From positions 62,001-126,000 of the forward strand of contig JASAMV010009102.1 of assembly GCA_030248065.1 (NCBI GenBank): a stretch of 64,000 bases of DNA, written 5' to 3'. Below are positions 10,986-21,000 of this stretch, one piece after another; positions within the stretch are counted from its first letter, which is position 1, and every line of letters starts with the position of its first letter. The notes beneath the pieces are model-generated. The model was not told the origin of the DNA and did not search any database. It saw only the letters and a program-made list of their open reading frames with translations. The translations under genes and the position numbers were made by a program. Source of the DNA: Rhynchonema sp. JSB1_4. Taxonomy: Eukaryota > Nematoda > Chromadorea > Monhysterida > Xyalidae.

Positions 10986-11285
10986 GAAATCGAAGACTGC
11001 GCACCGTCTGACATTTATAGGTAACGAAATTAAAGAGAAAATATATTTCCAGTCAGTCAGTGAAAACTGGAAAATGAAAACGTTCCTGCAATTTGGTGCT
11101 CTGCAGTCTGCACTGTTCTGTTTATATTGGTGTTTCTGGTTGCTCCATCTGAAAAAATATTGCTTTATATCAGAGGTCGCAATCGGGCCGGCCCGACCTC
11201 GGGCCGGGCCGCGATTTTGGGCTTTTGGGCTGGCTCGGGCCGTCGGGCCGGGCCGGAGATTTGGAAGGTCGGGCCGGGCCGGGTA

Positions 11286-12469
11286 CCGTATTGTCGGAAA
11301 TAGAACCCCCCATTAATTGAACTCCCCCCTAAATGGCTCGAAATCAAAAATAGAACCCCCCATTAATTGACCCCCCATTAATAGAACCCCACCCCCAACC
11401 TTCACCGTACCAGTGTACCGTAAAAACCTAAATAGAAGGGGGGGCTCTATTAACTCACTGACCCCATTTTGGGGGGGCTCTATTACGGGGGGGGCTCTAT
11501 TCCGGGGGGCCTCTATTAATTCACTGACCCGAACCTGAAAAAATTGTTCCCAGAAATACCCCCAAAAACCCCTAAAAAGGGGTTTGAATGGATATTTTTT
11601 TCGCTTGTAATCGCATTTATTCGTGTCTATTGGTCAATAAGAGGCGTATTACGTGCTCTGAACGAACAACAAACGTGCATAAATGTACCTGTCCACAACT
11701 ATCAAGCCTTAATTATATTTACGGGGGCTGTATTACGGGGGGGGGGCTTTATTCCGGGGGGGGCTGTATTTAGGGTTTTACGGTAGTTCCTGGGGGGAGG
11801 GGGGTCCCCCCCTCGGGTACGTCTGTTCCCCCTCCATGGTACGCCTGCCCCACTGTTCCCCCCTCCGGGTACGTCTGCTCCCCCAATTTTTACCTCAGAT
11901 AGGCAAATTTTGGCCTAAAATAGGCATTTTTAGGCATAAAATGAATGATTTTTAGGTCAATGTCGTCAAAAATCGCCAAAATACCCTTTTTATTGAGACT
12001 TTTTTCCTAAAAGGGGCAAAAATGAGCCAAATTTTCGACCTCAAAAAATGACTTTTCTCCAAATTTGGGTCCTCCCCCCTTCTGGGTCCGTCCCCCCTTC
12101 CCCCCCCAGGTGGGTACGTCTGTTCCCCCTCCGAAAAAAGGGGGCTACCGCCTGTTCCCCCTCCGGACCAGGAACTACACTGCACCGTACCACAGATTAG
12201 TGGTATGGTAGGGCTGTGTTGTTGTGTCAAACGTTGTTTAAGCTTGCGTACACAACAGAATACAGCTTTTTAAGCATAATCGACGCTGTTAAAGGTAGAA
12301 AATATCGAAAACAAGCCATTTTTATGGGCATTATCAACAATGATTTTTTTCGTCGGGGGGCCAAATGAAAAATATAACCCCCCAATAATTGACCCCCCGT
12401 AAATTGAACCCCCCCAAAATGACCCCAGTGAAAAAATAGACCCCCCGGATTCTATTTCCGACAATACGG
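11286..12469. mobile_element. Mariner-type MITE (TA duplication) inside the nest
   Basis: Ends CCGTATTGTCGGAAATAG and CTATTTCCGACAATACGG are perfect inverted repeats, with TA on each side (11284-11285 and 12470-12471), as expected of Tc1/mariner-type elements. The interior bears AATAGAACCCCCC/GGGGGGTCAATT words and hosts the insertion 11411-12182. Confidence 0.7.
11411..12182. mobile_element. Chimeric hAT-like element with two different ends
   Basis: Left end CAGTGTACCGTAAAAACC, right end CCAGGAACTACACTG. The octamer CACCGTAC lies directly on both sides (11403-11410 and 12183-12190). The two ends share only CAGTGTA. The left half has GGGGGGCTCTATT words (family of 14220-14709). The right half, from about 11784 (GTAGTTCCTGG), has GGGTACGTCTGTTCCCC words and the GCCTAAAATAGGC core (family of 7464 and 48838). 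The shared duplication shows that the composite moved as one unit, or that an internal recombination fused two nested guests. Confidence 0.75.
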
Positions 12470-12943
12470 TACCCCGGCCCGCAGCTTCTGAAGTGACTTA
12501 TTTTACTGAAAAAGTAGGGATTTTTTGTCAAAAATACTAAAATTTCTGACGTATTCGGCAAATAAGTGATCAGTATTGTCTATCTGACGACCTTTTCATG
12601 GAAAACAATGTATTTTCAACCAGTGGTGTAGCTACCCAGGCGGGGCGGCAACCTATTGTACCACTAAAAATGTGGGACGGCAACCTACCTTACTGTACCG
12701 GCCGGGCTGGGGGGGGGAACAAAATTTTTAAGGTCGAAATTTTGAAGAAAATGTGCTCTAAAACGCTAATTTCGCGCGTTGCGCACGATTTGTCGCCTAT
12801 TTGGAGTGAAAAGTACCCATTTTTTATACCATTTTGAGCCAAAAATCGCAACTTACTTACTGTACTATAGCCGCCGGGCGGCGACCTACCTAGTGTACCA
12901 GGATAGAGCGTCAACCTACCTACCTACTGTACCTAGGGGGGAC

Positions 12944-13754
12944 CAGCGTAGTTCCTGGGGGGGAGGGGGTCCCCCCTCGGGTACGCTATCTCCCCCTCAG
13001 GTGGTACACTATCCCCCTATCTCCCCCTCCGGGTACACTATCTCCCCCAATTTTTGCCTAAAATAGGCATTTTTATGCCTAAAATGGGCATTTTTATACC
13101 AAAAATGTGTGATTTTTAGGTCAATGTTCTCAAAAGTCGCCAAAATGCCCTTTTTATGAAGAATTTTTTCAAAAAAGGTGCAAAAATAGGTCAAATTTTC
13201 CACCTCAAAAAGTGACTTTTTCCCGAATTTGGGTCTTCCCCCCCTTCCCCCCCCTCGGGGGCATAGTAGTGGCTGGGGGGGGGGGGTTGGGGGGGTTACC
13301 CCCCCTCTCAGTACTTACCTACCACAAAACCCGAGGGGGGGGTTGGGGGGGGGGTTGAGTACTTACCTCTCACAACTCCAAATCATACCTCTCACAAGCA
13401 ATTTTATACCTTTTTAAGGCAAAAATCGGTGTTTTTCGACCTTATTTTCCCAAAAATCGCGCGCTCCGCGCGCAAACCCACCCATAATACCTATTTTTAG
13501 GCGATTTTCGGCGAAAATTTTGAAAAAGTACTATTTTTACCTCAATTTTTGGCCAAAATTGTATCACAAAAACGGTGTTTTTTCGCCTTTTTGGGTGTCC
13601 AAAATCATACCTCTCACGCTTCCGGTCCCAACCCCGCATCATACTTACCTCCCACACATGGGCCTGCCACTACACTGCTCGGGGGTACACTATCTCCCCC
13701 TCCGAAAAAAACGGAGGGTCCGCTATCTCCCCCTCCGGACCAGGAACTACACTG
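12944..13754. mobile_element. hAT-like MITE with GGTACACTATCTCCCC words
   Basis: Ends CAGCGTAGTTCCTGG and CCAGGAACTACACTG. Flanks are G runs (GGGGGGAC left, GGGGACCC right) that fit a duplication blurred by G-run length change. Core and TIR match the elements at 7464 and 48838, but the repeated word is GGTACACTATCTCCCC instead of GGTACACTAACCGCC. It hosts 13262-13677 at the homologous site to the 7781 insertion. Confidence 0.7.
13262..13677. mobile_element. Innermost nested MITE, sister of 7781-8188
   Basis: Perfect 8-bp duplication CTCGGGGG (13254-13261, 13678-13685). Left end CATAGTAGTGGCTGG, right end GCCACTACACTG. Words and the palindrome CGCGCGCTCCGCGCGC (13457-13472) equal those of 7781-8188. 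Confidence 0.8.
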
Positions 13755-14017
13755 GGGGACCCCCCAGCCCCACCCCCTGCAACACCGTTGTTTTCAACCA
13801 ACAAAATAGGTTCAAAAAATCGCAAAAATTATGACAGAAATTGGGTCAAAATCTGAGCCAAAAATTCGGGCCGGGCCGGGCCGGAGATTTTGGGGCTCGG
13901 GCCGGGCCGGCCCGGGCACCCCGGTCCGATGGTCGGGCCGGGCCGGCCCGGAGATTTGGGTGCTCGGGCCGGGCCGGGCTGGCCAAACCCGGCCCGATTG
14001 CGACCTCTGCTTTATAT

Positions 14018-15061
14018 GGTTTTTCAGAGCTGTGCTGAACACCGAATATCCAGCAAAATATGGGGGACCAAAAAGAAGCTCTGCAATCCGTGCAAGTTTT
14101 TGGCCGTAAGGTTTGTTTGTTTTGTGTTTGCTTTTCAAATTTTATTTGTAAGCTCACGAAAAGACCTACAACGAGATGCGGAAAACGCCTGAAAAATAAA
14201 CATATGAGTGTGCATAATACCGTAAAAACCTAAATACAGCCCCCTGGAATAGAGCCCCCCCCCGTAATACATCCCCCCAAAAAGGGGTCAGTGAATTAAC
14301 AGAGCCTCCCCGGAAAAGAGCCCCCTAGGTAACATCCCCTATAGAGTCGTGTATTAATTCTTGATTTAGTGCAGAGGTACTTTTATGCATGTTTGTGGTT
14401 CGTTCATTCAGAGCACATAATACGCCTCTTATTGGCGAATAGACACGAATAAATGCGATTGTTAGTAAAAAAATCCTTTCAAACCCCTTTTTCGGGTTTT
14501 TGGGGGTATTTCTGGGAACAATTTTTCAGGTTCGGGTCAGTGAATTGATAGAGGCCCCCCGAAATAGAGCCCCCCCGTAATAGAGCCCCCTAAAGTGGGG
14601 TCAGTGACATAATAGAGCCCCCTTCTATTTACGTTTTTACGGTACAGCCCCCCTTGTATTTTAGATTTTACGGTACGCTAATTTTCCCGCCGGACCAGGA
14701 ACTACACTGCGCCCCAGCAACTACTATCAGCTTAGGCTTATTTATGCTTAGGCCGAGGCCTGAGCAAACACGGTCAAAGCCCAGAGATAGAAAAAAATTT
14801 GCTCATTTTTTCACAAAATATTAGCTACTTTTGTTGTTCAAAAGCCAGTTTTTATCAAATTTTGCTACTTTTCCCTTTTTCCCATTTTTGACTGGGAATA
14901 ACGGAGAACACGTTTTTTCCTTCTTTCTCCGAGAGCTGCGCTAGTGATGTTGCTACTTCTCAGGGGGAGACGCTACGCTGTACGTTGGGGCCAAAGATTG
15001 GAAGAGATGCTTGGGAATGGGAACCAACTGACTCGACTTCGACAGTACCCAGGTTTTGGAG
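14018..15061. repeat. Intergenic stretch with a CCGTAAAAACC / GAGCCCCCC element
   Basis: 14220-14709 begins ACCGTAAAAACCTAAATA and ends CCAGGAACTACACTG, the same pair of ends as the chimeric element at 11411-12182, with AATAGAGCCCCCC words in between. No flanking octamer duplication was found. 14720-15061 is A/T-rich with no assignable gene; it should contain or precede the S16 promoter. Confidence 0.5.
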
Positions 15062-15473
15062 CAGTGCTGTGGCTGGGGGGAGGGAGGGGGGTCCCCCCCA
15101 ATTGTACCCTACCCGCCCCGACCTGGTACACTACCCTCCTACCCGCATCGCTCCGGTACCCTACCCCCTACCCGCCCCGCTCTGGTACCCTACCCGCCCC
15201 GATTTTTGCCCTCAAAATGCCCATTTTTCGGTCAAAAATGCCCAAATTTCGACCGAAAACCCTTAACAGTGCAAAAAAATGGCGCGCTGCGCGCGATATA
15301 TGTACTTTATAGCATATAAAAATAGGCGCCCAAAAAAACTTGTATTGTACCCTACCCGCCCCGAAAAATCTCCCCCCCTCCCCCCCAAACCGGATTCCCC
15401 CCCCAAGATTCCAGGTACACTACCCCCTTACCCGCCCCACCCTACCCGCCCCGCAAAAGTAGCCACAGCACTG
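15062..15473. mobile_element. hAT-like MITE upstream of the S16 exon
   Basis: Inverse-orientation sister of 6559-6934. Ends CAGTGCTGTGGCTGGGG and GCCACAGCACTG, perfect 8-bp duplication TTTTGGAG (15054-15061, 15474-15481), word GGTACCCTACCCGCCCC, palindrome GCGCGCTGCGCGCG at 15282-15295. It ends 38 bp before the first visible S16 exon, so it probably lies in intron 1 of that gene. Confidence 0.85.
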
Positions 15474-15511
15474 TTTTGGAGGACACTACAGAACTTTTTA
15501 CTTTTCTGCAG

Positions 15512-16242
15512 AAGACGGCAACAGCAGTGGCGTATTGCAAACAGGGCCACGGCTTGATCAAAGTCAACGGTCGACCTCTGGAACATCTGCAACCCGAGAT
15601 CCTGCGCACAAAACTGCAGGAGCCGTTGTTGGTCGTGGGCAAGGAGCGATACAGTGGCGTTGACATCAGGATCCGAGTCAAAGGCGGTGGTCATGTGGCG
15701 CAGATCTATGGTTGGTTTGTTTTTCTTTTCTCTTACTCTGGTTGGACATATATGAAATTTGTGTTTCATGGGCTTTGATTTTTCAGCCATCCGTCAAGCG
15801 CTGGCCAAATGCCTGGTCGCTTGGTATCAAAAATGTGAGTTGTTTCGTATTCTTACGGAGTGATTTGCGACAACATGACCTGCTCTGCGCCATTTCAACA
15901 GCTCCAATCAGTACTGTGTTTTTGACAAATTTCTGCTCATCTTTATTTTTTATTTTCATGATGTTACGTATCCGATCTTTTTGTTGACTTGAACAACTTT
16001 CTAAAGAGTAACTATGCTGTGCCTCACAAAGTGGAACTGAAAGCTTGCACCCTCACGTGAAAAAGGAGCCTTAATATTAATTTATGATCTGTTCAGACGT
16101 CGACGAACAACAGAAGAAGGAGCTGAAGGAGGCGTTCATCGCATACGATCGGTCGCTGCTGGTCGCCGATCCGCGTCGTTGCGAACCGAAAAAGTTCGGC
16201 GGACCCGGCGCTCGGGCGCGATACCAGAAATCGTACCGATAA
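15512..16242 (+). CDS. rps-16: Ribosomal protein S16 (uS9), exons 2-4; first exon not found
   Basis: Join 15512-15710, 15787-15834, 16097-16242; phases fit and the stop is TAA at 16240. This 40S subunit protein reaches the decoding centre with its C-terminal tail. The 130 visible residues begin KTATAVAYC, include [29 protein letters not shown] and [10 protein letters not shown], and end [19 protein letters not shown] then YQKSYR, essentially the universal C-terminus. Compared with about 146 residues in the family, roughly 15 are missing, the short exon that usually encodes up to VQVFGRK. I could not find it upstream; a 412-bp MITE at 15062-15473 sits where intron 1 should be. Introns are 76 and 262 bp and end in TTTTTCAG and GTTCAG. 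The next two genes lie on the same strand. Confidence 0.9.
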
Positions 16243-16783
16243 ATTGGTTGTCGTTGTTGTTGTTCGAAATCTGGCTGCTGTACGCCATCTAGAATGTGTT
16301 TTTCGTTAAATCATGGTTTATTGTTGACTCACTCGCAAAGATATGTGTAGGCGATTGTTATCATCACTGATGTTCAAACATATTGCAATCCACGAACATC
16401 GGGATCTTCTTGAGTTGTTGAGATAAAACACACTGTTAGTGAACGTGGTGAATTTATTTCTGATTTGATAGCATGGGGCACTGCGAAACCCTGAAATCGA
16501 ACCAACAAGCAGTTTCATTGACCGTTCAATCCGATAGGACAGTTTATCAGCAGCTATTTGAACAAATTCGTGATGGGAGCATTTTCTTGTTACTACACAA
16601 CAGACAACATGCATCAGGTGCCGTGCATTAGGTCGACATATCCGGTTCTGGTTGTCTAGACGAGTGCTTTTTATGTTATGCTTACATACGATGCTTGCTT
16701 GAAAAGACTTTGCCAAACCACTGCTTTTTTATTCCGAAGTTGTAAGTTCCATTCCGTTGTGAGTAACGGCAGAAAAATTTCGA
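16243..16783. other. Intergenic stretch between S16 and the next gene
   Basis: S16 3' flank and the 5' flank of the coiled-coil gene. No clear poly(A) signal or promoter element stands out, and no open frame is convincing. Confidence 0.4.
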
Positions 16784-17838
16784 ATGTTTCGCGAGGCCTG
16801 TGGTCAACTGCTCGTCAAGAAAAAGTTGTGCCGAAATCAGTTTCAAGTTTGCCTGCAGCGATCGTTTGGGCAGAACGTATTGCGTATGATCGAGTCACCG
16901 CGTTTGGAGAAGAAATTGCTGCAACGAAGCGTTACCGTCAAAACTTATGATGAGTAATATGAATCGTACATTTCAGTTACGGACAATGCAACATTTTGCA
17001 CCGTGTTTGTTTCATCATTCGCTTGATACTTGATCGGCTAAGTTTTCACTTACGCCAAGGTGCAACTGAATTCCAGTAATCATGATTTCGATGTCGGACT
17101 GCGAACCAGTTCCGACGAATCCGCCACCCAAGAAGTGTCCAACGAGGTCGTCGATTTTCTGCTCAAGCCCTCGCCGCAACCAGTTCTTTATTTCCAGTTT
17201 CTAACATTGTTCCAGGAATTACACAGATCCGGTGTTCAAAGCCGATTTGGTAAGGAGCATGCGCAGGTTTCGCGATCATATCTGGGATCATGAACTGGAC
17301 AAACTTAGAGACGAGTATTATTCGTGATGTTTCAAGGGCTTACAATGTTCAAATATCTATGTTTACAATTGTGACGACCATGGCACGAAAGGATGCTATT
17401 TCAGACATCAGATGTTGTTGGATGAACTTGAAGAGAGCTTTGCGAAATTCGACAGCATCAAGCAGCGGCGCAAGGAGAAAATGAGAATGTGAAAAGTTTG
17501 TGACAGTTTTGAATATTATTATTCAGTCAGATGGTCTCTTTTGCAGTAAATCGGCGCGCGAAAAGGCAGTGTCTGAAAGCATTGCGAAATTCAACAGAAG
17601 CGTAAGGGAACATGAGATTGCAAGAGAATACAAGTTGCTGATCGATAAATATTCGCGGAAACACCACCAACTTGAACTGTTGGCATTGGCTTTCTTGGGC
17701 GGAAGAATCGGGCTGGAAGAGCATGCGACCAAAAGGCGATACCTCGCAATTGATTTGGAAGAACTTGAAGAACACATTAGACATTTGGAGCAACAATACT
17801 ATGATAATGAAACATCAACAAAGAATAATGAACGTTAG
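16784..17838 (+). CDS. Charged coiled-coil protein, possible mitochondrial ribosomal protein (mS26- or mL64-like)
   Basis: Visible exons: 16784-16953, 17077-about 17190, 17216-17323, 17405-17488, 17547-17838 (stop TAG at 17836). The N-terminus MFREACGQLLVKKKLCRNQF is basic and amphipathic, as in mitochondrial presequences. Later exons are long helices rich in Glu/Lys/Arg (DLVRSMRRFRDHIWDHELDK; ELEESFAKFDSIKQRRKEK; then HATKRRYLAIDLEELEEHIR). Length, basic start and coiled-coil body resemble small mitochondrial ribosomal proteins, but the assignment rests on general pattern, not a diagnostic motif. The junction between exons 2 and 3 does not keep phase with any donor I can find near 17195, so either a boundary is wrong or there is a frameshift. 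The other junctions are in phase, with good GT and TTTCAG/TTGCAG sites. Confidence 0.5.
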
Positions 17839-17994
17839 AATTGGCCAGAGATACCATAACATTGGAAGGTACACAGTGATCACCGAATATACCGTGTTTT
17901 GCAACTTGTTTCATTGTGCTCTATATCTCACACCTTCTTTCACTGCTTCGCTCAGCATTCGCTCTGTTCGTTGGCATCCATTCATTCCATCATC

Positions 17995-18588
17995 ATGTCG
18001 TCGTTTTGTCCCTGTGTTGCTGTCGTGCTGCTGTTCGTGATCTCGATGCCAGATTGTCGTTCAATGCACCCGGGCGATTCTGAGCGCGAGAAAGCGAATC
18101 GATTTCAAAGGTTGCTAAACCAGACAGGAATCTTTCTCAGAATTCTTCAGACTCTTTTTTAATATTAATTCATATTCTTTATTTTATTGCAGCCCGACAT
18201 TCAAAAGACTTCAGGCCGAAATGGAGAAAGAAGGAGAGGCGGGCGCAACCACAACTACGACGGTACCAGGTGCACCTCCGGTGACGACTGCCAGTCAGGC
18301 CACGCCACGGTTGGTTTTCCGAAAGATGCTGATGCATTCACACTGACAATGACCTGGTTCACCATCCGTCTGTGACAACGGGTCGATCGAAATGAGCAAA
18401 CCGAAAACATGTAGCACATTTCCATGATGTGCGGGGCCCACGCTTAATGTATGTGTACGCATTGCAAGGGTATCATGATTAGGTGGCTCTACTTGCTTTT
18501 CAGCAAACAAGGCCCGCAGATGAGATTCGAGCAAAACTTGGCTCATTTCAAGGAGTTGGAGCGAAATAACCAGAACCGACACCAGTGA
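17995..18588 (+). CDS. Small secreted protein of unknown function (105 residues)
   Basis: Join 17995-18110, 18193-18309, 18504-18588; 318 nt, all in phase. A typical signal peptide, MSSFCPCVAVVLLFVISMPD, ends near CRS, followed by an acidic/basic segment (GDSEREKANRFQ), a Thr-rich linker (ATTTTTVPG) and a charged C-terminus (FEQNLAHFKELERNNQN). I recognise no domain. The mature part has no cysteine pattern and no clear dibasic-flanked neuropeptide repeat, so peptide hormone precursor is possible but unsupported. Introns are 82 and 194 bp; intron 2 ends CTTTTCAG. Confidence 0.6.
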
Positions 18589-18857
18589 TTTTTGATACAC
18601 GCGAACTTTTTATTGTTTACTCTTTTCCAGTTTTGTGAAACAGCATAAGAAATCCGATCGGTTTCAGTGATTGTATATTTGCACCATGCATACAGACACC
18701 TACCCATATTGCGAATTCGTGTGATAAGCATTTGTATAATCGATTCGGCAAGATTTGGCCCGTTTTATTGTGATAAAACACTGAGGAAAAACAATGTACC
18801 AAATCTCAGAGAACTTGCAGGAAAAGAAAGCTTTTCTGTCAACGTTCTGCACAAAGA

Positions 18858-20434
18858 TCATCCTCTGAGCAATTCCAGCAAATCCTCCAATGCTCCACTC
18901 TGTCGTAATTTGAGATATTCTTCGAAATCCGACTCAATTGTGTCCGGGATTCTAGACTGTCGTTGTATGGGCAATGGTGCCGACGTGGTCGCTGTTGAAA
19001 CATCAATCTGCAAAGGCTTGCCACCTATAAGCTCGCTTTACGTAAGTGATATGCTGAAAGAAGTGTAAGAACAGCGATTGATGCCGTGGCCATAGACATC
19101 TCAACCAATCGAAAGCAAGACTGACCAACCAAATTTGAGCGTGGTGGGCACGCACAATAAGCGGCATCCCCACCGGACTTGCCGGGTTGCCCTGTGGCTC
19201 CTTGTGTACCATGGACGCCTGGGATACCAGCCGGGCCGATAACCCCTGCTTGTCCGGGTGGGCCTGAATGACAACTGTAGGCGTCTAAATCGTGTCAAAT
19301 TATTGCAACGTCGATAAAAAGAGTACCGGCAGTCAAGTTGTCCAGTCCTTTGAATCCATTTTGACCAGGTTGTCCCTGGGGTCCACGTGGCCCTGGTGGC
19401 CCCTTACCACCGGGAAATCCAAACCCGGCTGTACCGTCTCTTCCAGGTGGCCCTTGTGGCCCCTTGTTGCCTTTGGGTCCTTTGGGACCTCTCAGTCCAT
19501 TTGGACCCCTAAACCCGGTCTGTGAACGTCCATTGCTTCCATTGTTACCCGGGGGGCCGGGCACGCCTTTCTGGCCTGAAGCTACCTGGCTTGAAACATC
19601 TGGTAGAAAATACAAAGATTCGGATAAAATCTACATTACCTGGCAGCCCTTGTTGACCGGGCGGTCCGGGTGGCCCAGGCGGGCATGGGCTGCATCCACC
19701 GGGCGTTCCATAATGCCCATTATCCGTGCCCGGATCTATATTGGATTTCCCATCATGCCCATCGACGCCGGGTACACCATCCAGACCGGGCAAGCCGGGT
19801 ATACCCGACGGGCCACGTTTTCCCGGTGGGCACTGTACCACACCATCGATGTAACCATCGGCGGTTGTGCGCGGCACACGACGGGAGGTAGGGAAAGAAT
19901 GGATTAGCGACCAGATGGAGGACAGTGTGGACTGAGAAGGAAATGAGTGAATATCAGTGTTTCCATCACAGTGTGCCTTACTTACTGTATACTAAAACCC
20001 ACGCGCTATATTCGATAGCGAGTATTTTGGAATGCTAAGTTGGTCCTCGGCGACTAACCTACAAATTCTCTACTCCATAGTGAATGTTGTTTGCAATGAC
20101 AGACCACGTCACTGCGAAGAGGGGGATGGACTAAGTTCAACCTTTACAGATAAGGAATATCAACACTTTTTTACTTGCACTTACTCTTGTTATCGTGCCC
20201 ATCGGTTGCCAGATAGATACTCTGTGCAACAACAATAATATTGCCCTAATACCCAAATACCTCGACTTCAATGGAATCTTGATCTAATTCCCATTGTATT
20301 TTGTCCATTTCCGATTCCAACAGCATCAAGCCAGTCAGCATTGCGAACGCAGCAGTCACACTGAGGAAACAGGCCAGGCTGCCGATATAGCCGATGTGGC
20401 GAAGCTGGGTATAATGACTTGAGGCTGACTGCAT
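18858..20434 (-). CDS. Nematode cuticle collagen (347 residues, 5 exons)
   Basis: Minus-strand join 20434-20261, 19931-19640, 19599-19327, 19263-19126, 19024-18858; 1044 nt, all phases agree. Exon 1 encodes the cuticle-collagen N-terminal domain: a membrane-anchor helix ([20 protein letters not shown]) followed by [11 protein letters not shown]. Exon 2 has SRRVPR, matching the subtilisin-type cleavage box upstream of the triple helix, then [13 protein letters not shown]. Gly-X-Y blocks follow, interrupted by [10 protein letters not shown] and ending before [11 protein letters not shown], the Cys knot seen in this family. The last exon is an unusually long non-collagen tail of about 55 residues, Ser/Thr- and Leu-rich, ending [10 protein letters not shown]. 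Such collagens are secreted by hypodermis and cross-linked through the Cys pairs. Family membership is clear; orthology to a named col gene is not. Confidence 0.9.
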
Positions 20435-21000
20435 TTTAAACGGTTTGTTTGTTTTTGATACTTTTTGCGCAATAAATGTTTGTGCCAGAAATTTATAAAA
20501 AATACATTGGAAATCAGGTGCGCACACACACACGTGCCCTCGGTAATTATCGTTTGTAAATCTAATTGGGTTTTCCAGCCTTGCCGCGCGAACAGGCGTT
20601 GTTATTATTGATATACAGTATGTATGTATATATTATCTTTTTATCGTGAACAAAATAACGTATTATGAGAAACGCGGTCAAATCACTGTTCTGGCAGTGG
20701 CTTTTGCGTGTGTTAATTAGGAAACGTCAGCAAAATTGAACTTTACAGCAATAACCTTGGATTTCGGCAAAAAAACATATGTATGAGAACAAGCGTCAAA
20801 AGCATAAGATCATACGGGAAAGCCTGATGTAGTCGTAATGCAGTGAAATAGCACAATGTTACAAAAAGTACCTACAAGCATATCCAAGGTCAAGACTTAA
20901 ACCAAAGCTATGTACCTAGACGAAATATCACTATGCTGGGATCGATGTTCAAAAACAAAACAATAAGATAAACAAAATGAGATCAAATTTTAGTTTCGAA
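20435..21000. other. Intergenic stretch between collagen and channel genes
   Basis: Divided between the collagen 5' flank and the channel 3' UTR. A/T-rich, with a run of CACACACAC near 20522 but no other repeat. No further gene is seen. Confidence 0.4.

Larger units (their letters stand above)
12621..13790. mobile_element. hAT-like MITE with CAACCTACCTACTGTACC words
   Basis: Left end CAGTGGTGTAGCTACC, right end CAACACCGTTG (imperfectly inverted), flanked by a perfect 8-bp duplication TTTTCAAC (12613-12620, 13791-13798). The left part has CGGCAACCTACC / CCTACTGTACC words and the degenerate palindrome CGCGCGTTGCGCACG (12773-12787). It hosts the element 12944-13754. Confidence 0.75.
11171..14009. 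mobile_element. Outermost element of a four-level transposon nest (GGGCCGGGCC type)
   Basis: Ends CAGAGGTCGCAATCGGGCC (11171) and GGCCCGATTGCGACCTCTG (14009) are flanked by a perfect 8-bp duplication CTTTATAT (11163-11170 and 14010-14017). Its own sequence is G/C words near both ends plus an A/T-rich interior (12473-12620, 13799-13860) that recurs in inverse orientation at 46380-46565. Everything else inside is later insertion: 11286-12469 and 12621-13790, each with its own nested guests. Confidence 0.8.

Noticed and set aside
10675..11316. 213-residue plus frame with repeated SLPPSAAESGLSG
   Set aside because: Minisatellite with unit length divisible by three; no splice context, no homology, and the tail runs into a transposon end.
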